Below, piece after piece: positions 35,171 to 44,535 of a stretch of DNA of 64,000 bases. The notes beneath the pieces are model-generated. The model was not told the origin of the DNA. It did no database searches and saw nothing but the letters and a program-made list of their open reading frames with translations. The stretch's first letter is position 1, and the number at the start of each line of letters is the position of its first letter. Source of the DNA: JBBQZU01 sp041749535 (GTDB lineage Bacteria > Bacteroidota > Bacteroidia > Flavobacteriales_D > Cryomorphaceae); contig JBGTBE010000050.1 of NCBI GenBank assembly GCA_041749535.1, positions 1 to 64,000 on the forward strand, written 5' to 3'. A program made the translations under genes and the position numbers.

Positions 35171-35531
35171 ACACCTAAGGAATATCCTTCTGAAAGGCAC
35201 TGAACACAAGGCTCCAGCTGGTATGAGCGAGCAAGTGCTTAAGGCTTGGAAAGCACGCGAAACGATTGCATCCATGCAGCATCCACTCCTACCCACATGG
35301 TTGTGGTGGGGGATACTTTGCCTCATTGCTGCTCTGGTGTTTTGGGCACTATCCAACAATCAACAAGGATCAAGTTCTGCGATTGGAGAATATTTGTCGC
35401 GTATCACGTTCAGTTTTAAAATACCATTGCCAGCGCCAAGCCCAGTGCTTTTTATGGCGCTTGCGGCTATCTGCGCAATGCTGTTGGTGAATATTGCTAT
35501 TTTGCGAAAAAAGGAGGCCGAACAAGGCTAA
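35148..35531 (+). CDS. Small membrane protein, candidate anti-sigma factor
   Basis: A 127-aa protein with a ~45-residue charged cytoplasmic N-terminus (EETHKHLRNILLKGTEHKAPAG) and two membrane helices (about 49-66 and 98-118), with a short loop between. It overlaps the sigma gene by 23 bp, so their translation is coupled. Position and topology suggest it holds the sigma factor, but no zinc-binding HxxxCxxC anti-sigma motif is present, so the role is inferred from context only. Confidence 0.7.
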   Translation: MKNEETHKHLRNILLKGTEHKAPAGMSEQVLKAWKARETIASMQHPLLPTWLWWGILCLIAALVFWALSNNQQGSSSAIGEYLSRITFSFKIPLPAPSPVLFMALAAICAMLLVNIAILRKKEAEQG

Positions 35532-35717
35532 ACCAGGTTCGCAAAACACAGTCATTCCGAATTGTTGGCGTGAATTTCAGCTTCGGTGGATTGTATGCAC
35601 CAAAATATACCTGTTCATCTGGGTTCAGAATGACGCGTCAATAAACAGGGGCGTAGTTCTCTGGAAATCGCTATAAATAGTTTTGCGAATAACTGGTTGA
35701 TTCTGCCATGGTGAAGA

Positions 35718-36167
35718 CTAAATCTTCTTCACCCGCACAGCGTTGATTCCCTTGATGCCTTGCTCAAGCTCAAAACTTACTTTATCGTTCTCTTTAACTG
35801 TTTCTGTAAGCCCGTTTACATGAACGAAATACTTTTCCTGCGTATCGTTTTCCTTAATAAAACCGTACCCTTTCTGATCATTGAAAAACTCAATTTTACC
35901 TTTTCGGATTGCGGGCATCTCATCTTCTTTATCCCTTTTTGGAACACCGAGCTCTATGTTCTCTGCGAGAATTTTCTTTTTCTTCGTGGGATCAGGAGGC
36001 GTATCTGTAATTTGGCCATACTCATCAACGTATGCCATCATATTCTCCAATCCCGAAGGTTGAGGATTTGCTTTTCGTTCCTCTCGCTTCTGCATTTTTT
36101 CCTGACGTTTCTTTAAACGCTTTGTTTCTTTTTCTTTTTTGTTGAAGGTATCTTGCGATTTCGCCAT
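35718..36167 (-). CDS. Cold-shock domain protein with basic N-terminal extension
   Basis: A 149-aa RNA-binding protein. The C-terminal cold-shock domain (about 84-149) shows GKIEFFNDQKGYGFIKEND and KYFVHVNGLTETVKENDKVSFELEQG, equivalent to RNP1 and RNP2. The N-terminal ~80 residues are highly charged and Lys/Arg/Glu-rich (TFNKKEKETKRLKKRQEKMQ), a form common in this phylum. The start at 36167 (MAKSQDTF) is chosen because a longer frame would begin inside the promoter's -7 box. Confidence 0.9.
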   Translation of the reverse strand: MAKSQDTFNKKEKETKRLKKRQEKMQKREERKANPQPSGLENMMAYVDEYGQITDTPPDPTKKKKILAENIELGVPKRDKEDEMPAIRKGKIEFFNDQKGYGFIKENDTQEKYFVHVNGLTETVKENDKVSFELEQGIKGINAVRVKKI

Positions 36168-36245
36168 GCTTTGAACAGTTATATTCTTACGATTTATAAT
36201 GTGAATCTTGTGAAGAAAATGAGATGTTTCTCCTAGAATGTTGGG

Positions 36246-36253
36246 CAAATTTA
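36246..36253 (-). promoter_or_regulatory. -7 box of the cold-shock gene
   Basis: On the minus strand TAAATTTG (36253-36246) matches TAnnTTTG. It predicts a ~70-nt 5' leader before the start at 36167, a length typical for cold-shock genes with structured leaders. Confidence 0.5.
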
Positions 36254-36374
36254 CGCTTAATCTTTACGAAAACAGTAAGAAAACTATCGCACGCAGAAAT
36301 CTGCCTTTTTCCAAATTCAACAGGTGAATATAGCAATAAACTTGTAAGCACCCAGAACTGAAAGATTTCAGCTT

Positions 36375-37601
36375 TTATTTAGTCGTGAGCATTTTCAATG
36401 AAAAAGCGCCCAGCAACAAAATGATAATTGCCATCACTGCCCACAACCACATTTTACTCAGGTAACTTTGTTCAGCTTCAAGGTTTGGTGCGTCAATTAT
36501 TGACTCAGGGCCAAGCTGTAAATAGGCCGCATTTTCCGGTATATTGCTTTCGAATCGCACTATGTCATACACGGGAAGCTGGGCATGCGGGTTTCCATAC
36601 ACCAGGAAATATTCAGCGGGTTCAGCAATGCGCACAAGCAACTCGTGGGAGTAGCCTTGCACCAAGATAGCTGAATAACTAAGTGGGGCATTATCTCCAT
36701 TGAATATTTCAATCCTGAGCTTTCTCATATTTGTGCCCGAAAATGTGAATTCATTTCTCTGCAATGAATGCAGCGTGCTATTCAGCAGGGTGCTGTAGTG
36801 ATAAACCATACCCTTTTCTGTCTGCGTGCTATCAGCCAAGTACGTTAGGACAATACTTCGGTAGTAATCAAGTGAGTCTGCTACATTTATTGAAAGTCGT
36901 GATACAGGCAGTGACGCGCCTAAATCCGTATCAATTACCGTGTTGCGGATCACCCTATTGTTGCTTACATCCATATGCTTCACGGGGTAAGTATTCCAAA
37001 CCCCTTCGCTGACAGTTTGCATTGAAAGAGTTGCATTCTTGAGCTCCGGGTTTTCATTGCTTGGTATTGACAACCTCAGGTAAGGGAAATTTACCGGAGC
37101 AAATCTTATTTTAGAAAATTGAAAATTCAACTGCTCATTTCGAATTGAAAGTATGCGGTAATTTTCAGCAATGGTAAACCACTCCACCTGGTTGTGGCTT
37201 CCTTCTAGATTTACTTTCCAGTCAAAGTTGGGTGCATCAAATTCTGTTTGAATTTCGCCAACCGAGGCTGCCCCGGGAACTTGAAATGTGAAATAATGAA
37301 TATTGCCAATGCGTGATTTGTTGATGATGTTGTACGGTACATTCTTGGTGCTTAGTTGCTCCATTTTGCGTTTGAGCAGGTAAGGCGCTTCAATGGTATC
37401 GCCTTTTTCAGTGACACCCAGCACCCTGATATCGCTGAGTGATTGTAATGTCATTCCCACCAATTCTGGGGGAAGCGCAATGCGGTGCCATTGTCCTTCA
37501 ATTCCTGAGATGCTACGCTGGTATGTATAGTTATGCTGCGCATTGCTGCCTGCAAAAGCAAGGATCATAAAGAAGGAAAGAAGACTATTCTTTAATGTCA
37601 T
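36375..37601 (-). CDS. DUF3999-like exported protein
   Basis: A 408-aa protein from the ATG at 37601 (signal peptide MTLKNSLLSFFMILAFAGSNAQ); the upstream in-frame start lies inside the preceding gene. A large beta-rich periplasmic region (about 25-370; GIEGQWHRIALPPELVGMTL, RIGNIHYFTFQVPG) is followed by one C-terminal membrane helix (about 382-402) and a short LTTK tail. This matches the DUF3999 family, often found beside DUF2339. It overlaps the DUF2339 gene by 17 bp, so they form an operon and probably one complex. No known activity. Confidence 0.82.
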   Translation of the reverse strand: MTLKNSLLSFFMILAFAGSNAQHNYTYQRSISGIEGQWHRIALPPELVGMTLQSLSDIRVLGVTEKGDTIEAPYLLKRKMEQLSTKNVPYNIINKSRIGNIHYFTFQVPGAASVGEIQTEFDAPNFDWKVNLEGSHNQVEWFTIAENYRILSIRNEQLNFQFSKIRFAPVNFPYLRLSIPSNENPELKNATLSMQTVSEGVWNTYPVKHMDVSNNRVIRNTVIDTDLGASLPVSRLSINVADSLDYYRSIVLTYLADSTQTEKGMVYHYSTLLNSTLHSLQRNEFTFSGTNMRKLRIEIFNGDNAPLSYSAILVQGYSHELLVRIAEPAEYFLVYGNPHAQLPVYDIVRFESNIPENAAYLQLGPESIIDAPNLEAEQSYLSKMWLWAVMAIIILLLGAFSLKMLTTK

Positions 37602-39918
37602 CGCTGATAATACTTTTGAATTTATTATAAAGAAAAGATACAATCAGCAACAGCATTCCTAAGGAGAGGAAAACGATGGTTTTTGAAATAGTAGAAAGGT
37701 GCGCAATATCGACAATGAATAATTTGAGCAAGGTAATTCCAAAGAACAATATCCCTCCTATCCGCAAGTGCTTCTTCTTTTTCCATATACCAATAGCTAT
37801 TACAGCAAGTGAATAGGCGCCCCAAAGAATACTCAACCCTAAATCGTAGGTTTTATCAGGATCGATAAGAGCAAGAATGTGCACCAATTCACTGCTGCCG
37901 AGCCATATCAGCGTGATGTACAAAGTGGCATCAAAACCTTTTGTGAAATTTCTATTTACAATTCCGGCTTGTACATATTTTCTCAATGCAAAAAGCGCAA
38001 TGATTACAAAGCAGTAACATATGTACCGCAATAGCAGGTACCATATACCGATATTATAATACTCACCAAGATATTGACTCAAATACGTTTCGCGAATTGA
38101 AGCAAGTCCATATAATCCATCAGTAACAAAGGATAGAAGGGCTAGTACCAGGAGTATCATATTTACCAATGCCAAGGTTTGGTTGCGAACTTTGCGCATA
38201 TTGATAAAGGCCAAAACGGAGAAGAAAAGCAATGAAAAGTTAGCAACCCAAATTCTCTTAAAATCCATCAAAGAATAATTTTGGTAGTAGTTCACCACAC
38301 CATCAGTAGTGATCGAAAGGGTTGAATCTTCAAAGAGCTGCTGCCAGTAGTTCACGAGCTCCACGCGCACAGAGAAGTACATTGCCGAAATGAGCATTAC
38401 CGGCATTGCAATATTGATGAAATTGCCGAGCCATTTTCTCCCGGAAGGGTTCTCCCCTGATGGAAATCGCTTCTGAACTTTGAAAATAAATCCCAATGCC
38501 GCGATAAAAAGCAGTGATGTGAGAAAGTGAATATTCAATACCGGGATTATGTACCACTCCGTGCCACCTTGATAGTAGTTGCCATATGCACTCATCCAGT
38601 CATGTACCAGGCTGAAATATGATAGAAATATGAGTGGGTATGCCATATGTTCATACATGGGAACATTCTTACTTCGACCTATCCAAAAAAGCAAAGCTGC
38701 TTCTCCACTCCACAACAATGTAACCCAGTCTCCTTCAAGCTGCACCGGTACGGCTATGGTTATGCAAACCAGCACAAGACCCACTACCAGGTAAAACAGA
38801 TTCTTATCAGCCGATTTTTGTCTGTGAATTGCCGCACCTGCCATAAAGTGTATCAGTGCATTGGCTAAAGTAAAAAGTCCAAGATACGATGCACTCTCTA
38901 CCCTGCCATCGAGTACGGCATAACCAAGGGCGAAATAGATGAGAGAATTGCACAGAATAAGAGCTACGTCTAGTTTGCTAAAGAATTCCTTTCGCACCAA
39001 TTTATACACAAGGAAAGTAGCGTAAAACATCAGGTAAAAAACGGATGAGAAAATGAGGACAGTCTGAAAATGTAAGTCGACTTCATAACTACTCAAATAC
39101 CATGAAATGACGATAAGCCAGGTGAGGATGAATGAAGCCAGAAGTAATTTTTTCCAATACTGCCTAAAGGCCAGAAAAAGTATTCCAGCATTAATTATGG
39201 CCACGTATGAAAAGAAAATATGCACACGCCCCGAATTATCACTGAGCAGGAAGGGTACCGCGTATGCACCTACCAGCCCAATGAGTGCAATCACTTGCAT
39301 GGAGTATGATATGGCGGCAATGGTTGTGAATACCGTGAAGATTAACATCATTACAAATGCCAGCAACTGTGGAAGGATGGAATAAACATCATATGCCAGG
39401 TAGGTAACGAAATACATGCTGGCGAGCGCTCCGCTAACCAAGACCGCGCTAAAGCTGGCATATTTCATCTTGAGTTTGATCCCAAAAGCCAGCAGTCCTA
39501 CCCCTACAAGGTACCCCAGAAGTACTCTGGTCATCGGGCTTATCAAATTGTGGTCAATAGAGTACTTTGCACCTATTCCCACACCGATGACAGTAATTGC
39601 AATACCGATTTTATTCAATAAATTCTCTCCAATAAACTTCTCCCAGTCCGACTTCTTCGCAGGGGAAGTAGCTATATGCTGATTCCGTTGAGTTTCTTCT
39701 TTCACACCTTCCACATGCGATTTCTGGCTGCTTAAAGAAACAGGTGGTTCAGGCTTTATTTCTGGCTTTTCTGCAACGAGTGACAGTCCCGTTTTCAGCG
39801 ATTTAATTTCGGCGTAAAGTGTATTTACGGCATCAGCCAATTTCTTCTGTCGCTCCGAAATCAGTTCGAGCTTCTCCATCAACTTGTCTATTTCAGTATT
39901 GTCTTCGGCCATAAGCAC
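37585..39918 (-). CDS. DUF2339 polytopic membrane protein
   Basis: A 777-aa protein (starts at 39918 or, two codons later, 39912). An N-terminal coiled coil (about 7-45; EIDKLMEKLELISERQKKLAD), a Pro/Glu-rich linker, and then some twenty hydrophobic helices from about 105 to 770. The segment GENLLNKIGIAITVIGVGIGAKYSIDH before the first helices is a DUF2339 hallmark. Family members are suspected envelope proteins with no proven function. It is the first gene of a pair with DUF3999. Confidence 0.87.
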   Translation of the reverse strand: MLMAEDNTEIDKLMEKLELISERQKKLADAVNTLYAEIKSLKTGLSLVAEKPEIKPEPPVSLSSQKSHVEGVKEETQRNQHIATSPAKKSDWEKFIGENLLNKIGIAITVIGVGIGAKYSIDHNLISPMTRVLLGYLVGVGLLAFGIKLKMKYASFSAVLVSGALASMYFVTYLAYDVYSILPQLLAFVMMLIFTVFTTIAAISYSMQVIALIGLVGAYAVPFLLSDNSGRVHIFFSYVAIINAGILFLAFRQYWKKLLLASFILTWLIVISWYLSSYEVDLHFQTVLIFSSVFYLMFYATFLVYKLVRKEFFSKLDVALILCNSLIYFALGYAVLDGRVESASYLGLFTLANALIHFMAGAAIHRQKSADKNLFYLVVGLVLVCITIAVPVQLEGDWVTLLWSGEAALLFWIGRSKNVPMYEHMAYPLIFLSYFSLVHDWMSAYGNYYQGGTEWYIIPVLNIHFLTSLLFIAALGFIFKVQKRFPSGENPSGRKWLGNFINIAMPVMLISAMYFSVRVELVNYWQQLFEDSTLSITTDGVVNYYQNYSLMDFKRIWVANFSLLFFSVLAFINMRKVRNQTLALVNMILLVLALLSFVTDGLYGLASIRETYLSQYLGEYYNIGIWYLLLRYICYCFVIIALFALRKYVQAGIVNRNFTKGFDATLYITLIWLGSSELVHILALIDPDKTYDLGLSILWGAYSLAVIAIGIWKKKKHLRIGGILFFGITLLKLFIVDIAHLSTISKTIVFLSLGMLLLIVSFLYNKFKSIISDDIKE

Positions 39919-40171
39919 CAGTTCATGTCTCTAATAATATTTGAAGCACATGCTTCTATGATTGAGCAAAAGGAGATCCACAGCCAAAGCTAAAAGAAAA
40001 TTGACAAGTGCATGGTTGGCTTTCCTTCTTTGTCCTCAGCAACGATAGCTGCTATTGAAGTTTCATGTATGAGATCATCTTAGCCAATGCTTCCATCAAA
40101 TCAATCAGATGCTATTTCAATTGATAGATGCGCAACTATTGTGATTGCCACCGCCATCACATTCCGATGGA

Positions 40172-41860
40172 TTACTCAAGAACAAACTTCAGGTGTCGCT
40201 TCGCATTCAGGCTTGCAACAAGAAGTTGCCTTTTTGGAAGATTGGCAGGAAGTGTATAGCGGTTCTCGCCGGGCACCACAGGAAATTCTGCTTGGAAGAT
40301 TTGCATGCCGTCGGCACTGAACACTTTAATAGAAGTAATTTCAGATGCAAAAGCATTAAAATATAGCAGTACATCACCCCCTTCAGCCACAATCCTGAAG
40401 TTGTATGGGTGCATTTCAGTGTTGCTTACAGAAACTGGCAGTAGCTCGCAGTAATCTTCAAGACCACAGCTATCCGCAAATTGACATGTACCCAGTGAGA
40501 TAAATGGCAACTCAATAACATCAAATGGATTGGACCCATCACAACTGCATTTTTCCAAATAGGTGTACAACTCGTCTATCTGACAACATTGATTGGAATA
40601 GTTGTCTTCATGGTAGCGATATACAATCTCATTCAAGTCTCCATTTGAATAATTGTTGTTCAGTATCCTCTTTATGAACTCAACGGAAAGTGTCTCTATT
40701 ATGTCTGTAACACATTGGTTAGATGCGTGTCCCCCTCCGCAGAAAGTCACCATTTCGGCATAGGCCCCTGCCAGCGCCACAGCCTTGGAAATGGGGTCGG
40801 AACCGAAAACAGAAGCTACACTGTCTTGGGTTCCGTCGGGATAGGTCACCCTTGCATCGCATATATTGTTTGCTCCAATAAGTTCGTACATCATGTAAGG
40901 CAGTGCCTTGTCACAGGTGCCGTGAATGAGGCATACCGGCACAGGATTGGGATGGTTCTCATAATTTATTATATCGAGATTGCCCACGCCAACAGTACGC
41001 GCAATGGTTCCTTTAAGTCGCTCAACAGGAAATGGATATCCTTCGCTATAAGATGTACCAACTGCATCTATACTGCCGTTCTGACTGAGATTTGCAAGAC
41101 CAAGCGGCCCATCGATGAGATAAGGTTCCTCGCTGACAAGGTAGTCGGGAAAACTTTCCTGATGTATTCTCAAGGATGTGTGAAATCCTGCTGTGCCACC
41201 TCCACTGTGGCCTGAAAAGAAAATGCTGTTTGCATCGCACCTGCTCTCCAGAAGCGCAGCTGCAAAAGTGGCCGCTTCCTCACCGTATAAGCTCAGGATC
41301 GTTTCCAGTGGCAGGGCCATTGCATCATCATGCGCTTTCGCAAAATGCCGCAACACGGCTCTAATGTCCTGCACCATGCCGTATACCGTATTCTCATACC
41401 CGAGACAATAATTCACTAAACTGCGGTCAGATCGATATGTGGGAACCAACACCGCGTATCCTTTGCGGGCCCAGTCTATGGCTTGCGCTGTCATTGTGTT
41501 CTTAGTGCCCGCCCCAGCATGCAGAAGTACCACAACGGGCAAATGCACTATCTCCTCATTCTCATAAAAAAATTTCACTTCGGAGGTGGGATAATAAAAA
41601 TCCATAATGCGCTCTACCAACACTGGTTGACCAAACTGGTTCTCAATTTCAGTATCCGTTCCATAGCGAATTTCTACGAGTTCTGTCTCTGATTCCTGCA
41701 GTACGTATTCCATCAGTAACTCGCCTGAGCTCAACACTTCTCCAGACACGGCATCAACCTTATCCACATTGAACCCCATGAAGGAGTATTCTTGTGCCGA
41801 GGCACTTAGACAATACATTAACAAGCACCCAGTCCATATTAACAAGAATCGAATCGACAT
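40172..41860 (-). CDS. Secreted alpha/beta hydrolase
   Basis: A 562-aa exported enzyme, start at 41860 (MSIRFLLIWTGCLLMYCLSASAQ signal peptide) rather than an upstream in-frame start. The alpha/beta-hydrolase core (about 95-370) has an oxyanion strand VVVLLHAGAG, the nucleophile elbow GHSGGG with Ser219, a likely acid in HGTCDKALPY and a likely His in GGGHASNQC. A Cys-rich stretch (about 425-475; CCQIDELYTYLEKCSCDG) and a short beta-rich tail follow; the tail (MQIFQAEFPVVPGENRYTLPANLP) resembles a T9SS type A domain but lacks a clean motif. Substrate unknown; an esterase or lipase is likely. Confidence 0.83.
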   Translation of the reverse strand: MSIRFLLIWTGCLLMYCLSASAQEYSFMGFNVDKVDAVSGEVLSSGELLMEYVLQESETELVEIRYGTDTEIENQFGQPVLVERIMDFYYPTSEVKFFYENEEIVHLPVVVLLHAGAGTKNTMTAQAIDWARKGYAVLVPTYRSDRSLVNYCLGYENTVYGMVQDIRAVLRHFAKAHDDAMALPLETILSLYGEEAATFAAALLESRCDANSIFFSGHSGGGTAGFHTSLRIHQESFPDYLVSEEPYLIDGPLGLANLSQNGSIDAVGTSYSEGYPFPVERLKGTIARTVGVGNLDIINYENHPNPVPVCLIHGTCDKALPYMMYELIGANNICDARVTYPDGTQDSVASVFGSDPISKAVALAGAYAEMVTFCGGGHASNQCVTDIIETLSVEFIKRILNNNYSNGDLNEIVYRYHEDNYSNQCCQIDELYTYLEKCSCDGSNPFDVIELPFISLGTCQFADSCGLEDYCELLPVSVSNTEMHPYNFRIVAEGGDVLLYFNAFASEITSIKVFSADGMQIFQAEFPVVPGENRYTLPANLPKRQLLVASLNAKRHLKFVLE

Positions 41861-41903
41861 GTAAATAGCATTTTTGAGTGCAACTTGTTGAGCAGCCATA
41901 TTT

Positions 41904-41938
41904 ATATGTTCGTCATAAAGGTGCAAATTAGAACATAT
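41904..41938. promoter_or_regulatory. Inverted repeat in the hydrolase/trhO divergent spacer
   Basis: ATATGTTC (41904-41911) and GAACATAT (41931-41938), 8-bp perfect arms with a 19-bp spacer, lie between two divergent genes. The half-site ATGTTC recurs in the inverted repeat upstream of uvrA, though the spacing differs. Confidence 0.35.
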
Positions 41939-41991
41939 TTCTCATAAATACAGGTTTCTTGCGCTGGCACAGACCGATTCAATACATTGCT

Positions 41992-41999
41992 TACCTTTG
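41992..41999 (+). promoter_or_regulatory. Candidate -7 box of trhO
   Basis: TACCTTTG matches TAnnTTTG, 53 bp before the ATG at 42052. It supports the downstream start, since a longer frame from 41959 would begin upstream of this promoter. No good -33 box. Confidence 0.45.
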
Positions 42000-42051
42000 C
42001 ATTCATCCTTCTCTTCAAAGGAAAATTCATTGTATAACTTGCAATTGTAAC

Positions 42052-43134
42052 ATGAAGCATCTGCACAACGAAGAGGATTGGCGCGTATTGAAGAAGAAAA
42101 TGGAAGAAGGTAGCGAAGTCCGCCTCACAATTTCTTTTTATCAGTATTTTCAGCTCGGCAATCCTCAATTATTCCGCGATTACCTATTCATCCATTGGAG
42201 CGAACTCAACATATATGGCCGCACGTATGTAGCACATGAAGGCATCAATGCGCAAATCTCAGTGCCAATTGAAAGTTATGAAGCCTTCAGGGACCACCTT
42301 TACAGTATAAGTTTTCTCGATGGCGTACGCCTCAATATGGCCATTGACGACAATGGCAAAAGTTTCTATAAACTCATTGTAAAAGTGCGGGACAAAATCC
42401 TCGCCGATGGTTTAAACGACAGCACTTTCGATGTGACCCGAAAAGGCAAGCACCTCAACGCAGTCGAGTTTAATGCGCTCACGGCAAATGAAGATACCAT
42501 ACTCATAGATATGCGCAATCACTATGAGCATGAAGTAGGCCATTTCAAAGGCGCCATCACGCCCGATGTGGACACCTTTCGCGACAGTTTGCCTTATATT
42601 TTAGAAAACCTTAGGGGCTACGAGCAGCGCAACATCGCCATGTACTGCACCGGAGGTATACGTTGCGAAAAAGCCTCTGCATGGTTAAAGCATCAGGGAT
42701 TTGCCAATGTGCACCAATTGGAAGGAGGTATTATTGAGTATGCGCGCCAAGCAAAGCAGCAAGGACTTGAAAACAAGTTTATAGGTAAAAATTTTGTGTT
42801 TGACGAACGGCTGGGCGAGCGAATCAGTGACGAAGTGGTTGCACTATGCCACCAATGCGGCAGTGCTTGCGACAACCACACAAACTGTGCAAACTTGGGC
42901 TGCCACATGCTCTTTATTCAATGCGACACCTGCAAAGCCATAATGGAAGGTTGCTGCTCTGATACTTGCAGGCAAGTGCTGCATCAGCCAGAAGAAATTC
43001 AAAAGCAAAATAGGGCCGGGCTACAGCATGATGGCCACAAAACTTTCAAAAAGGGCAGGTCTGAATCCCTTTCTTTCAAAACACTTCACAACTCATTCGA
43101 AATGCTTAAATCCAAAGAAGACAATACAGCATGA
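42052..43134 (+). CDS. trhO: tRNA uridine(34) hydroxylase, rhodanese type
   Basis: A 360-aa protein of the TrhO/YceA family, which makes 5-hydroxyuridine at tRNA position 34. The start is taken at 42052 (MKHLHNEEDW) because longer frames cross the probable promoter. It has an N-terminal acylphosphatase-like domain (about 15-115; HEGINAQISVP), a rhodanese domain with Cys199 in MYCTGGIRCEKASAWL, and a C-terminal Cys-rich part (CHQCGSACDNHTNCANLGCH; CDTCKAIMEGCCS) that may bind zinc. This full architecture is typical of the family. Confidence 0.92.
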   Translation: MKHLHNEEDWRVLKKKMEEGSEVRLTISFYQYFQLGNPQLFRDYLFIHWSELNIYGRTYVAHEGINAQISVPIESYEAFRDHLYSISFLDGVRLNMAIDDNGKSFYKLIVKVRDKILADGLNDSTFDVTRKGKHLNAVEFNALTANEDTILIDMRNHYEHEVGHFKGAITPDVDTFRDSLPYILENLRGYEQRNIAMYCTGGIRCEKASAWLKHQGFANVHQLEGGIIEYARQAKQQGLENKFIGKNFVFDERLGERISDEVVALCHQCGSACDNHTNCANLGCHMLFIQCDTCKAIMEGCCSDTCRQVLHQPEEIQKQNRAGLQHDGHKTFKKGRSESLSFKTLHNSFEMLKSKEDNTA

Positions 43135-43240
43135 ATGTTGAACAGATTCGATATAAGATACTCGATCTCATTTTTTGTTCAATCCTAAACTCAGCACATT
43201 TTCCAGAATGAAAATCGATGTGCAACCTAACCAATTCAAT

Positions 43241-44506
43241 ATGCCAATACTGATTAAAAACATTCGCGGCCTGGTAGGTTGTTACGAAACGGCACCTCAA
43301 TTTCTGAGGGGCAAAGCCATGGACCATCTTCCAGTGATTGACCGCGCATACCTTGCCATAGATGAAGGCCGCATAGTAGATTTTGGAAGCATGGATGAAT
43401 GGGGTGGCATCACTGACTGGCGCAACCTTAAAGTAATAGATGCTGAGGGTAGGTATGTGTTACCTGCATGGTGCGACTCGCATACGCACATTGTGTTTCC
43501 CGCTGCCCGTGAACAAGAATTTGAAGACCGAATTAAGGGTCTCACCTACGAGGAGATTGCCTCCCGTGGCGGAGGAATCCTAAATTCCGCTGCTCGGCTC
43601 GCCGAGATGAGCGAAGATGAGTTGTACGATGTATCAGCCATACGTCTGCACAAATTGATGTTGCAAGGCACCGGAGCGATTGAAATCAAAAGCGGCTATG
43701 GGCTAAGTACTGAAGGTGAACTCAAAATACTTCGTGTTGCAAAGCGCCTTCGAGAGATCAGTTCCATGTGCATACGTACCACCTTCCTCGGCGCCCATGC
43801 CATACCAACGAAATATAAAAAAGAGCACAGAAAATATGTCGACCTGATTTTGCAAGAAATGCTTCCTGCTGTAGCTGAAGAGCATCTTGCAGATTATATT
43901 GATGTGTTTTGCGAAAGCGGTTACTTCTCAGCAGCTGAAACACTGGAAATAGTTGCTGCTGGGGCCAGCTATGGCCTAAAAGCCAAGATTCATGTAAATC
44001 AATTTAATGCCCTAAGTGCCATTCCAGCATTGGTGGAATGCGGAGTTACTTCTGTAGATCATCTGGAGATAATGGAAGATGAAGATTTTGCCGCCCTCTC
44101 TGGCTCAAATACCATTGCCACTGCATTGCCGTTGTGCAGTCTTTTTCTGGGAATACCCTATACACCTGCGAGAGACCTGATAGAGCGGGATGTGATTGTG
44201 GCGATTGCCACAGACTTCAATCCTGGTTCTGCGCCATCGGGAAATATGGCATTGGCCGTATCGCTGGGATGCATCGCAATGGGACTTACGCCTGCACAAT
44301 CTATCAACGCAGCCACTTTGAATGGAGCTGCAGCCATGCACCTAAGCAGTGAAGTAGGGTGCATTGCAATTGGGATGCGTGCAAATGTGCTCATCACTGA
44401 GCCATGTGAACATCTTTCCTACTTGCCATATGCCTTTGGAAGTCCGGCAATAGACGGAGTAATTACCCATGGAGAAGTGGTGAGGCTTAGCGAAAACCTT
44501 GCTTAA
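43241..44506 (+). CDS. hutI: Imidazolonepropionase
   Basis: Amidohydrolase of histidine degradation (421 aa from 43241, MPILIKNIRGL; 43208 is an alternative start). It opens 4-imidazolone-5-propionate to N-formimino-glutamate. Metal-binding and family motifs are present: WCDSHTHIVFPAARE, ASRGGGILNSA, GTGAIEIKSGYGLS, TTFLGAHAIP, KIHVNQFNALSAI, and ATDFNPGSAPS. No hutH, hutU or hutG lies in the window, so the pathway genes are dispersed. Confidence 0.95.
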   Translation: MPILIKNIRGLVGCYETAPQFLRGKAMDHLPVIDRAYLAIDEGRIVDFGSMDEWGGITDWRNLKVIDAEGRYVLPAWCDSHTHIVFPAAREQEFEDRIKGLTYEEIASRGGGILNSAARLAEMSEDELYDVSAIRLHKLMLQGTGAIEIKSGYGLSTEGELKILRVAKRLREISSMCIRTTFLGAHAIPTKYKKEHRKYVDLILQEMLPAVAEEHLADYIDVFCESGYFSAAETLEIVAAGASYGLKAKIHVNQFNALSAIPALVECGVTSVDHLEIMEDEDFAALSGSNTIATALPLCSLFLGIPYTPARDLIERDVIVAIATDFNPGSAPSGNMALAVSLGCIAMGLTPAQSINAATLNGAAAMHLSSEVGCIAIGMRANVLITEPCEHLSYLPYAFGSPAIDGVITHGEVVRLSENLA

Positions 44507-44535
44507 TGATCACAAAGCATGTGGACGCGCGATTT

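Noticed and set aside
35710..35733. Hairpin over the stop codon of the cold-shock gene as a terminator
   Set aside because: GGTGAAGA/TCTTCACC forms an 8-bp stem but no T-run follows on either strand.
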